44,058 bases of DNA from UBA1181 sp963648205 (lineage in GTDB: Bacteria; Bacteroidota; Bacteroidia; Bacteroidales; Paludibacteraceae), in contig CAVJCT010000046.1 of assembly GCA_963648205.1 (NCBI GenBank), positions 1 through 44,058 of the forward strand, in the 5' to 3' direction. Both the position numbers and the translations under genes were made by a program. Shown here piece after piece: positions 24,589 through 32,374 of this stretch. A model generated the notes under the pieces. The model was given only the letters and a program-made list of their open reading frames with translations. It made no database searches and was not told the DNA's origin. Positions within the stretch are counted from its first letter, which is position 1. Each line of letters starts with the position of its first letter.

Positions 24589-25632
24589 ATGAAAAAAATA
24601 AAATTTGCAGTAGTTGGTCAAGGTCATATAGGCAAGCGTCATGCGGAGATGATACGTCGAAATAGCGATGCTGAGTTGATTGCGGTTTGCGATGTGTTGC
24701 CGAAGGAGGAGACTGGCTGTGCGGAGATTGAAGTGCCGTATTTTCGGTCGATAGACGAACTGTTGTCGTCTGGATTGGATTTTGACGTGGTGAATATTTG
24801 CACGCCTAATTTCTATCATGCAGAGTATGCGATGAAAGTGTTGGGTAGCAAGCGACACGTTGTCTTGGAGAAACCAATTGCATTGACGAAGAAAGATGCA
24901 GAAAGTCTGATATTCAAGTCATTAGAGGTTTCTCGACATGTCTTTTGTGTGATGCAGAATAGATATTCTCCACCGTCTGTATGGCTGAAACAGGTCATTT
25001 CGGAGAACCTTTTGGGAAGCATTTATATGGTGCAACTGAGTTGTTTCTGGAATCGAGATGATCGGTATTATAAGAAAGGAAACTGGCATGGCGATGGCAA
25101 ATTAGATGGAGGGACACTTTTCACGCAGTTCTCGCATTTCATTGACATCATGTACTGGTTGTTTGGCGATATCACCAATATCAGAGGAAATTTCCATGAT
25201 TTCAATCATCAAACGATGACTGATTTTGAAGATAGTGGCGTCGTCTCTTTCGATTTCGTCAACGGAGGAATGGGAAATTTGTCATACTCAACCTCCGTAT
25301 GGGACACTAATTTGGAGAGTAGCATCACGATCATTGGCGAGAAAGGAACGGTGAAGGTGGCAGGTCAGTATATGAATGAGGTGGCATATTGTCATATCAA
25401 AGATTACGAGATGCCTGAGTTAGCACCAAGCAATCCGCCAAATGATTACGGAGCCTATAAGGGTTCGGCGCAGAATCACCATTATGTGATTCAGAATGTG
25501 GTGGAGAAATTGAACAATCCGTCGGGTTGCATCTCAACCAACGTTTTGGAGGGAATGAAGGTGATTGATATCATTGAGCGGATCTATAAGGTGCGAGATG
25601 CTCAATGGAAGAAAATTGGTGGTAAAGAGTAG
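24589..25632 (+). CDS. wbpB: UDP-GlcNAcA 3-dehydrogenase (WbpB-like, Gfo/Idh/MocA family)
   Basis: This 347-residue NAD-dependent oxidoreductase has a Rossmann start KIKFAVVGQGHIGKRHAEMIRR, CDVLP, a NICTPNFYHAEYAMKVL segment, the catalytic-type VLEKPIALTKKDAE, and GGTLFTQFSHFIDIMYWLFGD in the second domain. WbpB oxidises the 3-hydroxyl of UDP-GlcNAcA, supplying the ketone that WbpE aminates. The preceding UDP-GlcNAc 6-dehydrogenase (WbpA) and the C2 epimerase (WbpI) are not in this window. It ends the operon and is followed by a clear terminator. Confidence 0.88.
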   Translation: MKKIKFAVVGQGHIGKRHAEMIRRNSDAELIAVCDVLPKEETGCAEIEVPYFRSIDELLSSGLDFDVVNICTPNFYHAEYAMKVLGSKRHVVLEKPIALTKKDAESLIFKSLEVSRHVFCVMQNRYSPPSVWLKQVISENLLGSIYMVQLSCFWNRDDRYYKKGNWHGDGKLDGGTLFTQFSHFIDIMYWLFGDITNIRGNFHDFNHQTMTDFEDSGVVSFDFVNGGMGNLSYSTSVWDTNLESSITIIGEKGTVKVAGQYMNEVAYCHIKDYEMPELAPSNPPNDYGAYKGSAQNHHYVIQNVVEKLNNPSGCISTNVLEGMKVIDIIERIYKVRDAQWKKIGGKE

Positions 25633-25651
25633 TTGAATAGTGCAATATTGT

Positions 25652-25684
25652 GAGCATACGATTTTTTTCGTATGCTCTTTTTTA
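25652..25684 (+). terminator. Terminator after wbpB
   Basis: GAGCATACGA (25652-25661) pairs perfectly with TCGTATGCTC (25668-25677), with a six-T loop and a T-run after. It partly overlaps the stop codon of the ATPase remnant on the other strand. Confidence 0.85.
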
Positions 25685-25954
25685 TGCCATTCGTCGGCGA
25701 AGCCAGAGCGCAAAAAACTTGTCATAGACGACGTAGGCATTGTCTTGATGGGTGATCAAGTCTTTGTCTAACAGTCCCTTTATGGCAGAATTGATGGAGC
25801 TGGGCGATTGAAGATGATATTTTTTTGTGAAAGCACCGCTGTTCACATTTTGAGCCTTCCCTTCAGTGGCGATGGCCAAAAACACATTTCTTTGCTTTTC
25901 AGGTATTTGTGCTACAATGTATGATGCAATCGTTGGAATATAAGAGAAACATCC
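25682..25954 (-). pseudogene. C-terminal remnant of an AAA ATPase
   Basis: The minus-strand frame is open for 90 codons from 25954 to a stop at 25682, and has no ATG start (only a GTG at 25885). The translation reads like the C-terminal winged-helix region of a COG1672-type AAA ATPase: IPEKQRNVFLAIATEGKA, an S-x-F-x-x-KY-L region, SPSSINSAIKGLLDKDLIT, then YVVYDKFFALWLRRR at the end. The ATP-binding part is absent: upstream sequence is immediately the rubrerythrin promoter (25932-25963). This is what remains after a deletion or replacement. It is a different family from the AAA_14/DUF4143 gene at 7336. Confidence 0.7.
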
Positions 25955-25963
25955 CTACATTTG
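25932..25963 (+). promoter_or_regulatory. Promoter of rubrerythrin
   Basis: GTTG (25932-25935), 20 bases, then TACATTTG (25956-25963). The -7 box is a full match. Its -33 half overlaps the beginning of the ATPase remnant on the other strand, so the deletion junction lies just upstream of or within this promoter. Confidence 0.6.
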
Positions 25964-26000
25964 CAACCGAGATAAACAAAAAAACTATAACTAATTTCTA

Positions 26001-26014
26001 AAAGGAGGAAAAAC
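26001..26014 (+). promoter_or_regulatory. Strong Shine-Dalgarno site of rubrerythrin
   Basis: AAAGGAGGAA lies 4 bases before the ATG at 26015, with GGAGG 6 bases upstream of it. Most genes in this window have no such site, which makes this one stand out. Confidence 0.7.
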
Positions 26015-26557
26015 ATGGGAACATCAAAGTATGCAGGAACGCAGACTGAGAAGAATTTAGAGGCTGCATTTGCGGGCGAGTCGCAAGCGAGAAACAAGTA
26101 CACCTACTTTGCGTCGGTGGCTAAGAAAGAGGGATATGAGCAAATCTCTTCTCTCTTCTTGAAGACGGCTGACAACGAGAAGGAGCATGCCAAAATGTGG
26201 TTCAAGGAGTTGAACGGTCTTGGCGATACAGCAGCAAACTTGGCAGCAGCAGCCGATGGCGAGAACTACGAGTGGACTGACATGTATGAGGAGTTCGCTA
26301 AGACAGCGGAGGCAGAGGGCTTCAAGGAGTTGGCTCGCAAGTTCCGTTTGGTGGGTGCTATCGAGAAGCATCACGAGGAGCGTTACAGAGCATTGATCAA
26401 GAATGTTGAGACTTCTAAAGTTTTTGAAAAGTCGGAAGTGAAAGTGTGGGAGTGTCGCAATTGCGGTCATATCGTTGTAGGCACAAAAGCACCAGATGTT
26501 TGTCCGACTTGCAACCATCCACAGTCTTATTTTGAGGTAAGCGAGGAGAATTATTAG
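26015..26557 (+). CDS. rbr: Rubrerythrin
   Basis: This 180-residue cytoplasmic protein has an N-terminal four-helix di-iron domain (NLEAAFAGESQARNKYTYFA with the first E ligand, DNEKEHAKMW, AEAEGFKELARKFR, IEKHHEERYRALI) and a C-terminal rubredoxin domain with two CxxC knuckles (CRNCGH and CPTCNH). It reduces hydrogen peroxide in anaerobes, taking electrons through the rubredoxin centre. The start follows a strong ribosome binding site, and the gene is monocistronic: it has its own promoter and a perfect terminator. The high-quality ribosome binding site and codon use suggest strong expression. Confidence 0.95.
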   Translation: MGTSKYAGTQTEKNLEAAFAGESQARNKYTYFASVAKKEGYEQISSLFLKTADNEKEHAKMWFKELNGLGDTAANLAAAADGENYEWTDMYEEFAKTAEAEGFKELARKFRLVGAIEKHHEERYRALIKNVETSKVFEKSEVKVWECRNCGHIVVGTKAPDVCPTCNHPQSYFEVSEENY

Positions 26558-26617
26558 AATCGTTTTTGCAAGAGTCTGAAGAACTTGCAATTATCAAGTG
26601 ATGAAAAACTTCCTTTC

Positions 26618-26650
26618 AAAGGGAATCGTTGATAAGACGATTCCCTTTTT
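26618..26650 (+). terminator. Terminator after rubrerythrin
   Basis: AAAGGGAATCGT (26618-26629) pairs perfectly with ACGATTCCCTTT (26637-26648), with a T-run continuing. Confidence 0.88.
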
Positions 26651-26706
26651 ATGTGTAAATAGGTAATAAAATAGTATAATTACGTTACAATTTGCTTGAT
26701 TTGATT

Positions 26707-26714
26707 TAATTTTG
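26707..26714 (+). promoter_or_regulatory. Candidate -7 element of the CstA-type gene
   Basis: TAATTTTG, 23 bases before the start codon. There is no convincing -33 TTTG at 19-20 bases. Confidence 0.35.
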
Positions 26715-26737
26715 CGCAAGAAATAAAGTTATAAATA

Positions 26738-28183
26738 ATGATATCATTTACAGTTTGCCTTTTAGCCTTGATCGCAGGCTATTTCCTGTATGGAAAATTT
26801 GTAGAACGTGTTTTTGAACCAGATCCCAATAGGGTCACACCTGCTATTAGCAAGCAAGATGGTGTGGATTTTCTCCCGTTGCCAACGTGGAAGATTTTCA
26901 TGATTCAGTTCTTGAATATCGCTGGTTTAGGCCCAATTTTCGGAGCTATCATGGGAGCAAAGTTTGGTCCGGCCTCTTTCTTGTGGATTGTTTTCGGTTC
27001 GATTTTCGCAGGTGCAATGCACGATTATCTTTCGGGTATGCTTTCAATGCGAAATGATGGTGCGAGTCTCACGGAAATCATTGGTAAATATTTAGGTGAG
27101 AACACGAAGAAGGTGATGGTCGTCTTTACGATGATCTTGATGGTGCTTGTTGGAGCAGTCTTCGTTTCTGGTCCGGCAGGTTTGTTGGCGGATTTGACGC
27201 CATCGTATATGGATGCGTTGTTCTGGATTGTTGTGATTTTCTTATATTATGTATTGGCTACAATGTTGCCTATTGATAAGATTATCGGTAAGATATATCC
27301 AGTCTTTGCTCTTGCATTGATATTTATGGCTGTCGGAATTCTTGTGATGTTGTATGTGAAACATCCTGAGTTTCCTGAGTTGTTCGATGGTTTGTATAAC
27401 AGACATCCTGATGGAAATGAGACGACTCCTATTTTCCCTATGATGTTCGTCAGCATTGCTTGTGGTGCGATTTCTGGTTTCCACGCAACGCAGTCTCCTT
27501 TGATGGCTCGTTGTTTGAAAAACGAGAAATTGGGTCGACCAGTATTCTATGGCGCGATGATTACCGAAGGTATTGTCGCTTTAATTTGGGCAGCCGCTGC
27601 TTCTTATTACTTCGCAGAGAACGGAAGTGGAGAGACAAATGCTTCAATCATCGTTAACAAAATCACGAAAGATTGGTTGGGTTATTTCGGTGGTGTCTTG
27701 GCGATCTTGGGTGTCATTTTTGCACCTATCACTTCTGGAGATACTGCTTTGCGTTCTGCTCGTTTGATTATGGCAGACTTCCTTCATATCGAACAAAAGA
27801 GTATCTCGAAGAGATTGATGATCAGTCTTCCAATCTTCGTTGTGACCTTGTTGCTTTTGGTTTATAGTTTGAGAGATGCAAACGGTTTCAATATGATTTG
27901 GCGTTATTTCGCTTGGTGTAATCAGGCGTTGTCAGTCTTCACTTTGTGGGCTATCACGGTTTACCTTTTCTTGAAAAAGAAAATTTTCATCATTTCGTTG
28001 ATTCCAGCTTTGTTCATGACTGCCGTTTGTACGACCTACATTTTCATTGCACCAGAGTGTTTCGCTCTTTCTCATACGGTTTCATACACTATTGCTGCTG
28101 TGGTTACGTTGGCATCTTTAGGTGCTTTCTGCTTCTGGGCATATCAAAAGAGAAGAAATGATGTTTTGACTGCAAAGGATTGA
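26738..28183 (+). CDS. cstA: Carbon starvation protein CstA-type transporter
   Basis: This 481-residue polytopic inner-membrane protein carries CstA hallmarks: GYFLYGKFVERVF, LPTWKIFMIQFLNIAGLGPIFGAIMGAKFGP, FAGAMHDYLSGMLSMRNDGAS, an internal FVSGPAGLLAD, SGFHATQSPLMARCLKNEKLGRPVFYGAMITEG, and PITSGDTALRSARLIMAD. CstA proteins import pyruvate or peptides. The length is that of the short Bacteroidales form, shorter than the roughly 700-residue enterobacterial protein. The gene is followed by a terminator shared with the convergent tilS gene. Confidence 0.9.
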   Translation: MISFTVCLLALIAGYFLYGKFVERVFEPDPNRVTPAISKQDGVDFLPLPTWKIFMIQFLNIAGLGPIFGAIMGAKFGPASFLWIVFGSIFAGAMHDYLSGMLSMRNDGASLTEIIGKYLGENTKKVMVVFTMILMVLVGAVFVSGPAGLLADLTPSYMDALFWIVVIFLYYVLATMLPIDKIIGKIYPVFALALIFMAVGILVMLYVKHPEFPELFDGLYNRHPDGNETTPIFPMMFVSIACGAISGFHATQSPLMARCLKNEKLGRPVFYGAMITEGIVALIWAAAASYYFAENGSGETNASIIVNKITKDWLGYFGGVLAILGVIFAPITSGDTALRSARLIMADFLHIEQKSISKRLMISLPIFVVTLLLLVYSLRDANGFNMIWRYFAWCNQALSVFTLWAITVYLFLKKKIFIISLIPALFMTAVCTTYIFIAPECFALSHTVSYTIAAVVTLASLGAFCFWAYQKRRNDVLTAKD

Positions 28184-28206
28184 TTTAGATAGAACCCTAT
28201 AAAAAG

Positions 28207-28235
28207 AAGGATGTGCCATTACGACACATCCTTTT
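28207..28235. terminator. Bidirectional terminator between cstA and tilS
   Basis: AAGGATGTG (28207-28215) pairs with CACATCCTT (28225-28233), with an A-run before and a T-run after, so it works in both directions. The tilS stop codon (28219-28221) lies inside the loop, a very compact convergent arrangement. Confidence 0.85.
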
Positions 28236-29559
28236 TTATTATTAGCACTTTGTCCGTGTTTTTGTCTATTCTGATTCGATTGTCAGATCGATGACCAACT
28301 ACCCATAGGATTTGCTCTTCATCGCCCTGCTGCATAGTCAGTAGCCAGATGTTTTTCTTCTCTACGTCTCGAACTTTTTGATCGATGAAAAAATCACTCA
28401 GTTTCTTTTTCCCTTTCATTCCGAATGGAATAAAATAGTCGCCTTCTTCCCAATGTCGCAATGTCAATGGAAATTTTACCTTTGAAAGGTCAGCGTAGAG
28501 AATATTTGCATTTTTTTCTATTTGAAGATCTTGATTGTCAACTATTTGAGTGTCAAGACGAATCGGAAAATGCTTAAATTCTTCGATTGAATTTATTTGA
28601 TATTTCTCCAAATCATTTGTTTTTGTCGGAAGGATTGTGATTTTCTCTGCCGAAACAAAAAGGGTATGCTTTGTGTCTACGGAATTGAATTGTTTTCCTG
28701 AAATATGATTTTCAATAAGTGATTGAACGTCTGCAATATTGGCGTTCGAAAAGTGAAAGGAAGTGAGAATTTTATGAAGTAGAAAAGACTGGGCAGAACC
28801 ATATTTTTTAAGTTCTTCGGTTTCTATTTCAAAGGAATCTCCGTTCTTCGATAATATTTTTTTAATGTCTTCTGCGATATGAAATTCAGTATAATCTTCA
28901 ACGCTCTTGAGGTTGCTGATGGTTGTTAGCACTGAGTTTTTCCAGTTTGGAAAATAAGATTGAATGAATGGAATAATTTCATTTCTGAATTTATTTCGCT
29001 GATAGACAGACTCTTCATTGGTGGAGTCTTCTACATGCGACAGTGCGTTTTCCTTTAAATAATCTAAAATTTCATTTCGGGAGACTTTCAATAATGGCCG
29101 CCAAATCTTTCCGTTAATCTCTTTGATTCCTGCTAATCCTCGCAGCCCTGCACCTCTGGCAAGATTGATCATGAAGGTCTCAATGACATCGTCTGCATGG
29201 TGGGCGACTGCGATGTAATCTGCATTTTCTCTTAATCGCAACTGCTCAAACCACTGATAGCGCAACTCTCGGGCTGCCATTTCCGTTGATAAATTGCGTA
29301 TTTGGGCAAAGGTCTCCGTGGCGAAATCAATCTTTCGTAAGGGAATATGTAGATTCTGACAAAAATCGTTTACAAAACGCTCATCTCGATTAGACTCTTC
29401 TCCTCTTAAATGGAAATTGCAATGTGCTGCAATGCATTGAAAACCAGCGGTATAAAGTAGGTGGAGCAGCGCTATTGAGTCTGCTCCACCACTTACAGCC
29501 ACTATCAATTTTGATTGCTTTGATATGCTAAATTTTAGATTTTCTTGTGATAAATCCAT
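28219..29559 (-). CDS. tilS: tRNA(Ile)-lysidine synthase
   Basis: This 446-residue protein has the PP-loop SGGADS at residues 23-28, then AAHCNFHLRGEESNRDERFV, REL RYQWFEQL-type helix, VAHHADDVIETFMINLARGAGLRGLAGI, WRPLLKVSRNEILDYL and HVEDSTN. A TilS C-terminal domain with PLTLRHWEEGDYFIPFGMKGKKKLSDFFIDQKV closes it. It converts C34 of the AUA-reading tRNA-Ile to lysidine. The gene begins 14 bases after the nucleoside phosphorylase stop codon and is probably co-transcribed with it. Confidence 0.93.
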   Translation of the reverse strand: MDLSQENLKFSISKQSKLIVAVSGGADSIALLHLLYTAGFQCIAAHCNFHLRGEESNRDERFVNDFCQNLHIPLRKIDFATETFAQIRNLSTEMAARELRYQWFEQLRLRENADYIAVAHHADDVIETFMINLARGAGLRGLAGIKEINGKIWRPLLKVSRNEILDYLKENALSHVEDSTNEESVYQRNKFRNEIIPFIQSYFPNWKNSVLTTISNLKSVEDYTEFHIAEDIKKILSKNGDSFEIETEELKKYGSAQSFLLHKILTSFHFSNANIADVQSLIENHISGKQFNSVDTKHTLFVSAEKITILPTKTNDLEKYQINSIEEFKHFPIRLDTQIVDNQDLQIEKNANILYADLSKVKFPLTLRHWEEGDYFIPFGMKGKKKLSDFFIDQKVRDVEKKNIWLLTMQQGDEEQILWVVGHRSDNRIRIDKNTDKVLIIKKDVS

Positions 29560-29573
29560 TGGAAATCAATCGT

Positions 29574-30461
29574 TTATAACTTTGAAACTCTTTCTAATGT
29601 GATTTTTACAAGGTCTTCCATCGCTCCTTTATACTCGGTGTTCATGGTCTTGTCTACTCGACCTGCGATGATATTACAGATTGTTATCGCTTTGTGTCCC
29701 AACAACTTAGCAAGTCCGGCAACGGCAGAACTCTCCATCTCGAAGTTGGTGATTTTTTCTCCTTTATAGTCGAACGATTCAATCTTCTCATTCAGATTTG
29801 GAAAGGCTAACGGAATGCGTACATATCGTCCTTGTGGACCATAAAAGCCTGGTGCAGAGATGGTTACTCCCATCACAAATCCTTCTCCTAATTTCTGCAC
29901 GAGTTCCTCATCAGCCGACACAACGTAGGGCGCTGCCAAACGATTGCCCCAACCAACATGCTGCTTGAAGGCTTGCTCGAAGTCGAGGTCAAACACACCC
30001 TCTGGTACATCGTAGTAGTTGAGTAGACCGTCAAATCCAATGGAACGGCGTGCAACGACAAACGAACCTACGGGGCAGAAGGGTTGCAATCCGCCTGATG
30101 TTCCCAAGCGGACGAGTGTCAGTTGTGTGAACTCGTCTTTCACCGTTCTCGTCTGAAAATCAACGTTTTTAAGTGCGTCCAATTCTGTTAGCACAATGTC
30201 GATATTGTCTGTTCCGATACCGTGAGAAACGCAAGAGATGCGTTTGCCATTCTTCGTTCCGGTAATGGTGTGAAACTCTCGGCTTTGCACTTCGCACTCT
30301 TTTGTGTCGAAATATTTTGCAACCATATTCACTCTGTCGGGGTCGCCCACCAAAATGACTGTGTCTGCCAATTGTTCTGGTCTTAAGTGAAGATGGAAGG
30401 CTGAACCATCGGCATTGATAATCAATTCGGATGGTGCTATTATTCTTTTTGTTGTATTCAT
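29574..30461 (-). CDS. Uridine-phosphorylase-type nucleoside phosphorylase
   Basis: This 295-residue protein of the PNP_UDP_1 family has LVGDPDRVNMVAKYFD for phosphate and sugar binding, SHGIGTDNIDIVLTELDAL, LVRLGTSGGLQPFCPVGSFVV, SAPGFYGPQGRYVRIPLAFPNLNEKI and ITNFEMESSAVAGLAKLLGH, where the EMES motif contacts ribose. It cleaves a nucleoside with phosphate. Uridine is the most likely substrate from the motif set, but a purine is possible. A -7 candidate TATATTTG lies on the minus strand at 30516-30523. It heads a two-gene unit with tilS. Confidence 0.85.
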   Translation of the reverse strand: MNTTKRIIAPSELIINADGSAFHLHLRPEQLADTVILVGDPDRVNMVAKYFDTKECEVQSREFHTITGTKNGKRISCVSHGIGTDNIDIVLTELDALKNVDFQTRTVKDEFTQLTLVRLGTSGGLQPFCPVGSFVVARRSIGFDGLLNYYDVPEGVFDLDFEQAFKQHVGWGNRLAAPYVVSADEELVQKLGEGFVMGVTISAPGFYGPQGRYVRIPLAFPNLNEKIESFDYKGEKITNFEMESSAVAGLAKLLGHKAITICNIIAGRVDKTMNTEYKGAMEDLVKITLERVSKL

Positions 30462-30515
30462 GGTAGTAATTTTTTAAGTCATCGGACATTCCGTTCTTGT
30501 TCGTGTCCGTTCTTC

Positions 30516-30523
30516 CAAATATA
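30516..30523 (-). promoter_or_regulatory. Candidate -7 element for the nucleoside phosphorylase-tilS unit
   Basis: TATATTTG on the minus strand, about 55 bases before the start codon. A clear -33 box is not visible. Confidence 0.3.
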
Positions 30524-30564
30524 AATAATGTTTGTGTAAAAGTGTGGTGATTGTTGGAAAATAA

Positions 30565-30595
30565 AAAGCGGAACATCTTGGTGATATTCCGCTTT
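30565..30595 (-). terminator. Terminator after the amylase gene
   Basis: AAAGCGGAA (30565-30573) pairs with TTCCGCTTT (30587-30595). On the minus strand TTTAT and TTTT runs follow. It lies 19 bases after the amylase stop. Confidence 0.75.
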
Positions 30596-30614
30596 GATAT
30601 TTTGAGAAAAGTCC

Positions 30615-32291
30615 TTAATCGACGGTAACCTTAAAGATAACGCCGTTGTTGGCTTTCACGTTGATTTCTATTTGTGATGTTGGAGAGAGAATTTTTTTGC
30701 CTTTTGCTCCTGTGAACAGGTTGGTGTATTCAATCTCTTTTTCTGTAGGAATCTGCAAATAGTCGAATGCGTGCTGCGGTAAGTTGAGACCGACTTTCTT
30801 GTCGTTGTCTTCAAAATTGACAAGGACGAGTAGCATTTCTTTCTCGAATTTTCGAACGTAAGCGTACTGCTTATTGGTGTCGAAATTTGGATTGTTGAAG
30901 TTGGCATACTCCAAGTCGAAAAATTCACCCTCAGCAATCGCTTTCTCGTCTCTACAAATATTCAGCAACTGACTGTAGAAGGCTTGCAACTCTTTCTCTT
31001 CTTTGCTTAGTTTGCCTTTTAGGTATCTGTGAACAGACGGTATTGTCCAATAGTCGAAGATGGTCGTCCTTCCGTCTTGTCCGCTGAAACCTTCTTTATC
31101 GTCCGCTTTTTCTCCAAACTCTTGACCGTTATAGAGCATGACAGGTCCTTTGCTGATTGTCGAAGCGATAATCATTGCAGGGCGACCTTTCAATGCGTTT
31201 CCTGCAAAGAATGGGGATGCGATTCGTTGCTCGTCGTGGTTCTCAAGGAAGTTCAGCATGTGGTCTGAAACGCCATTGAGCGACTGCCAGCAGCAGGTGA
31301 TGTTATGACAAGCATTTTCGTTGCGCATAATGCCACGCAGCGTGTCGTATAAGCCGACCTTGTCATACAAATAATCAAATTTACCGTCAAAGATAAAACG
31401 GTGGTATTCAGCAGGATTGTAGGTCTCTGCAATGAAGATGATTTCGGGGTAAGCCTCCTTTACTTGCGGTATTGCCCAAGCCCAAAATTCTACAGGCACC
31501 ATCTCTGCCATATCACAACGGAACCCATCCACCTTCTTCTTGGCCCAGAAGAGAAGTATGTCTCTCATCTTAGTCCAAGTGTCAGGAATAGGGTAGAAGT
31601 CATTGCGGCGGTAATTGAAATAATCTACTCCATAGTTGAGTTTGACGGTTTCATACCAGTCATACATACCAGGAGCATTGGTGAAACAGTCGTTTCCCGT
31701 TGCCTTACAAGGATTTTCGATGTAAGGATTCTCAGCGTATTTGGATGTGTCAAAACGAGGAGAAAATTGTTGTCCTGGAAGGTAGTAGAAATTATTCTGA
31801 TTAGAAAAAGCCACCTCCGTAACATCGTCTTCGCCTAAGTCTTTCACGTTTTTAGGCTTGCTGTCTGAATGATACTGACGGGCAACGTGGTTCGGAACGA
31901 AATCCATAATCACCTTCAACCCCGCACGATGGGTGCGTGTGATGAGGTTTTGATACTCTTTCATTCTGTCCTTAACCTCTTCCGCTAAATCAGGGTCAAC
32001 ATCGTAATAGTCTTTGATGGCGTAAGGTGAACCTGCCTTGCCTTTGACCACTACTGGATGGTCTTTCGCAATCCCATACGCAGAATAGTCGGTTTGGGTG
32101 GCATGCTCAATGACACCTGTAAACCAAACGTGTGTAAATCCTGATTGTTTAATCTCCTTTAATCGGTCTGCGGTAAAGTCGTTAAACTTACCGCAGCCGT
32201 TTTCCTGGAGAGTACCATTTTCAACAGGTTTTGCCTTTTGATTGCCAAACAATCTTGGAAGAACTTGGTAAATGATAATTTTCTCCATCAT
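30615..32291 (-). CDS. GH13 alpha-amylase-family glycoside hydrolase (cytoplasmic)
   Basis: This 558-residue protein has no signal peptide. The (beta/alpha)8 barrel carries the GH13 motifs: DFVPNHVA (region I, near 130-137), VDGFRCDMAE with nucleophile D260 (region II), IFIAET with acid/base E289 (region III) and FLENHDEQR with D353 (region IV). A beta-sandwich ends the chain. It likely acts on internal glycogen or imported maltooligosaccharides. The upstream gene (PurF-like) is 83 bases away on the same strand and has no known functional link. Confidence 0.88.
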   Translation of the reverse strand: MMEKIIIYQVLPRLFGNQKAKPVENGTLQENGCGKFNDFTADRLKEIKQSGFTHVWFTGVIEHATQTDYSAYGIAKDHPVVVKGKAGSPYAIKDYYDVDPDLAEEVKDRMKEYQNLITRTHRAGLKVIMDFVPNHVARQYHSDSKPKNVKDLGEDDVTEVAFSNQNNFYYLPGQQFSPRFDTSKYAENPYIENPCKATGNDCFTNAPGMYDWYETVKLNYGVDYFNYRRNDFYPIPDTWTKMRDILLFWAKKKVDGFRCDMAEMVPVEFWAWAIPQVKEAYPEIIFIAETYNPAEYHRFIFDGKFDYLYDKVGLYDTLRGIMRNENACHNITCCWQSLNGVSDHMLNFLENHDEQRIASPFFAGNALKGRPAMIIASTISKGPVMLYNGQEFGEKADDKEGFSGQDGRTTIFDYWTIPSVHRYLKGKLSKEEKELQAFYSQLLNICRDEKAIAEGEFFDLEYANFNNPNFDTNKQYAYVRKFEKEMLLVLVNFEDNDKKVGLNLPQHAFDYLQIPTEKEIEYTNLFTGAKGKKILSPTSQIEINVKANNGVIFKVTVD

Positions 32292-32374
32292 ATTGATTTT
32301 TCAAATACAACCTTTTCGTTAAGCCAGTCGAGCAAAGACAGATTCTTGGTTTTCTCGTGGCGTGTAAACGAACA

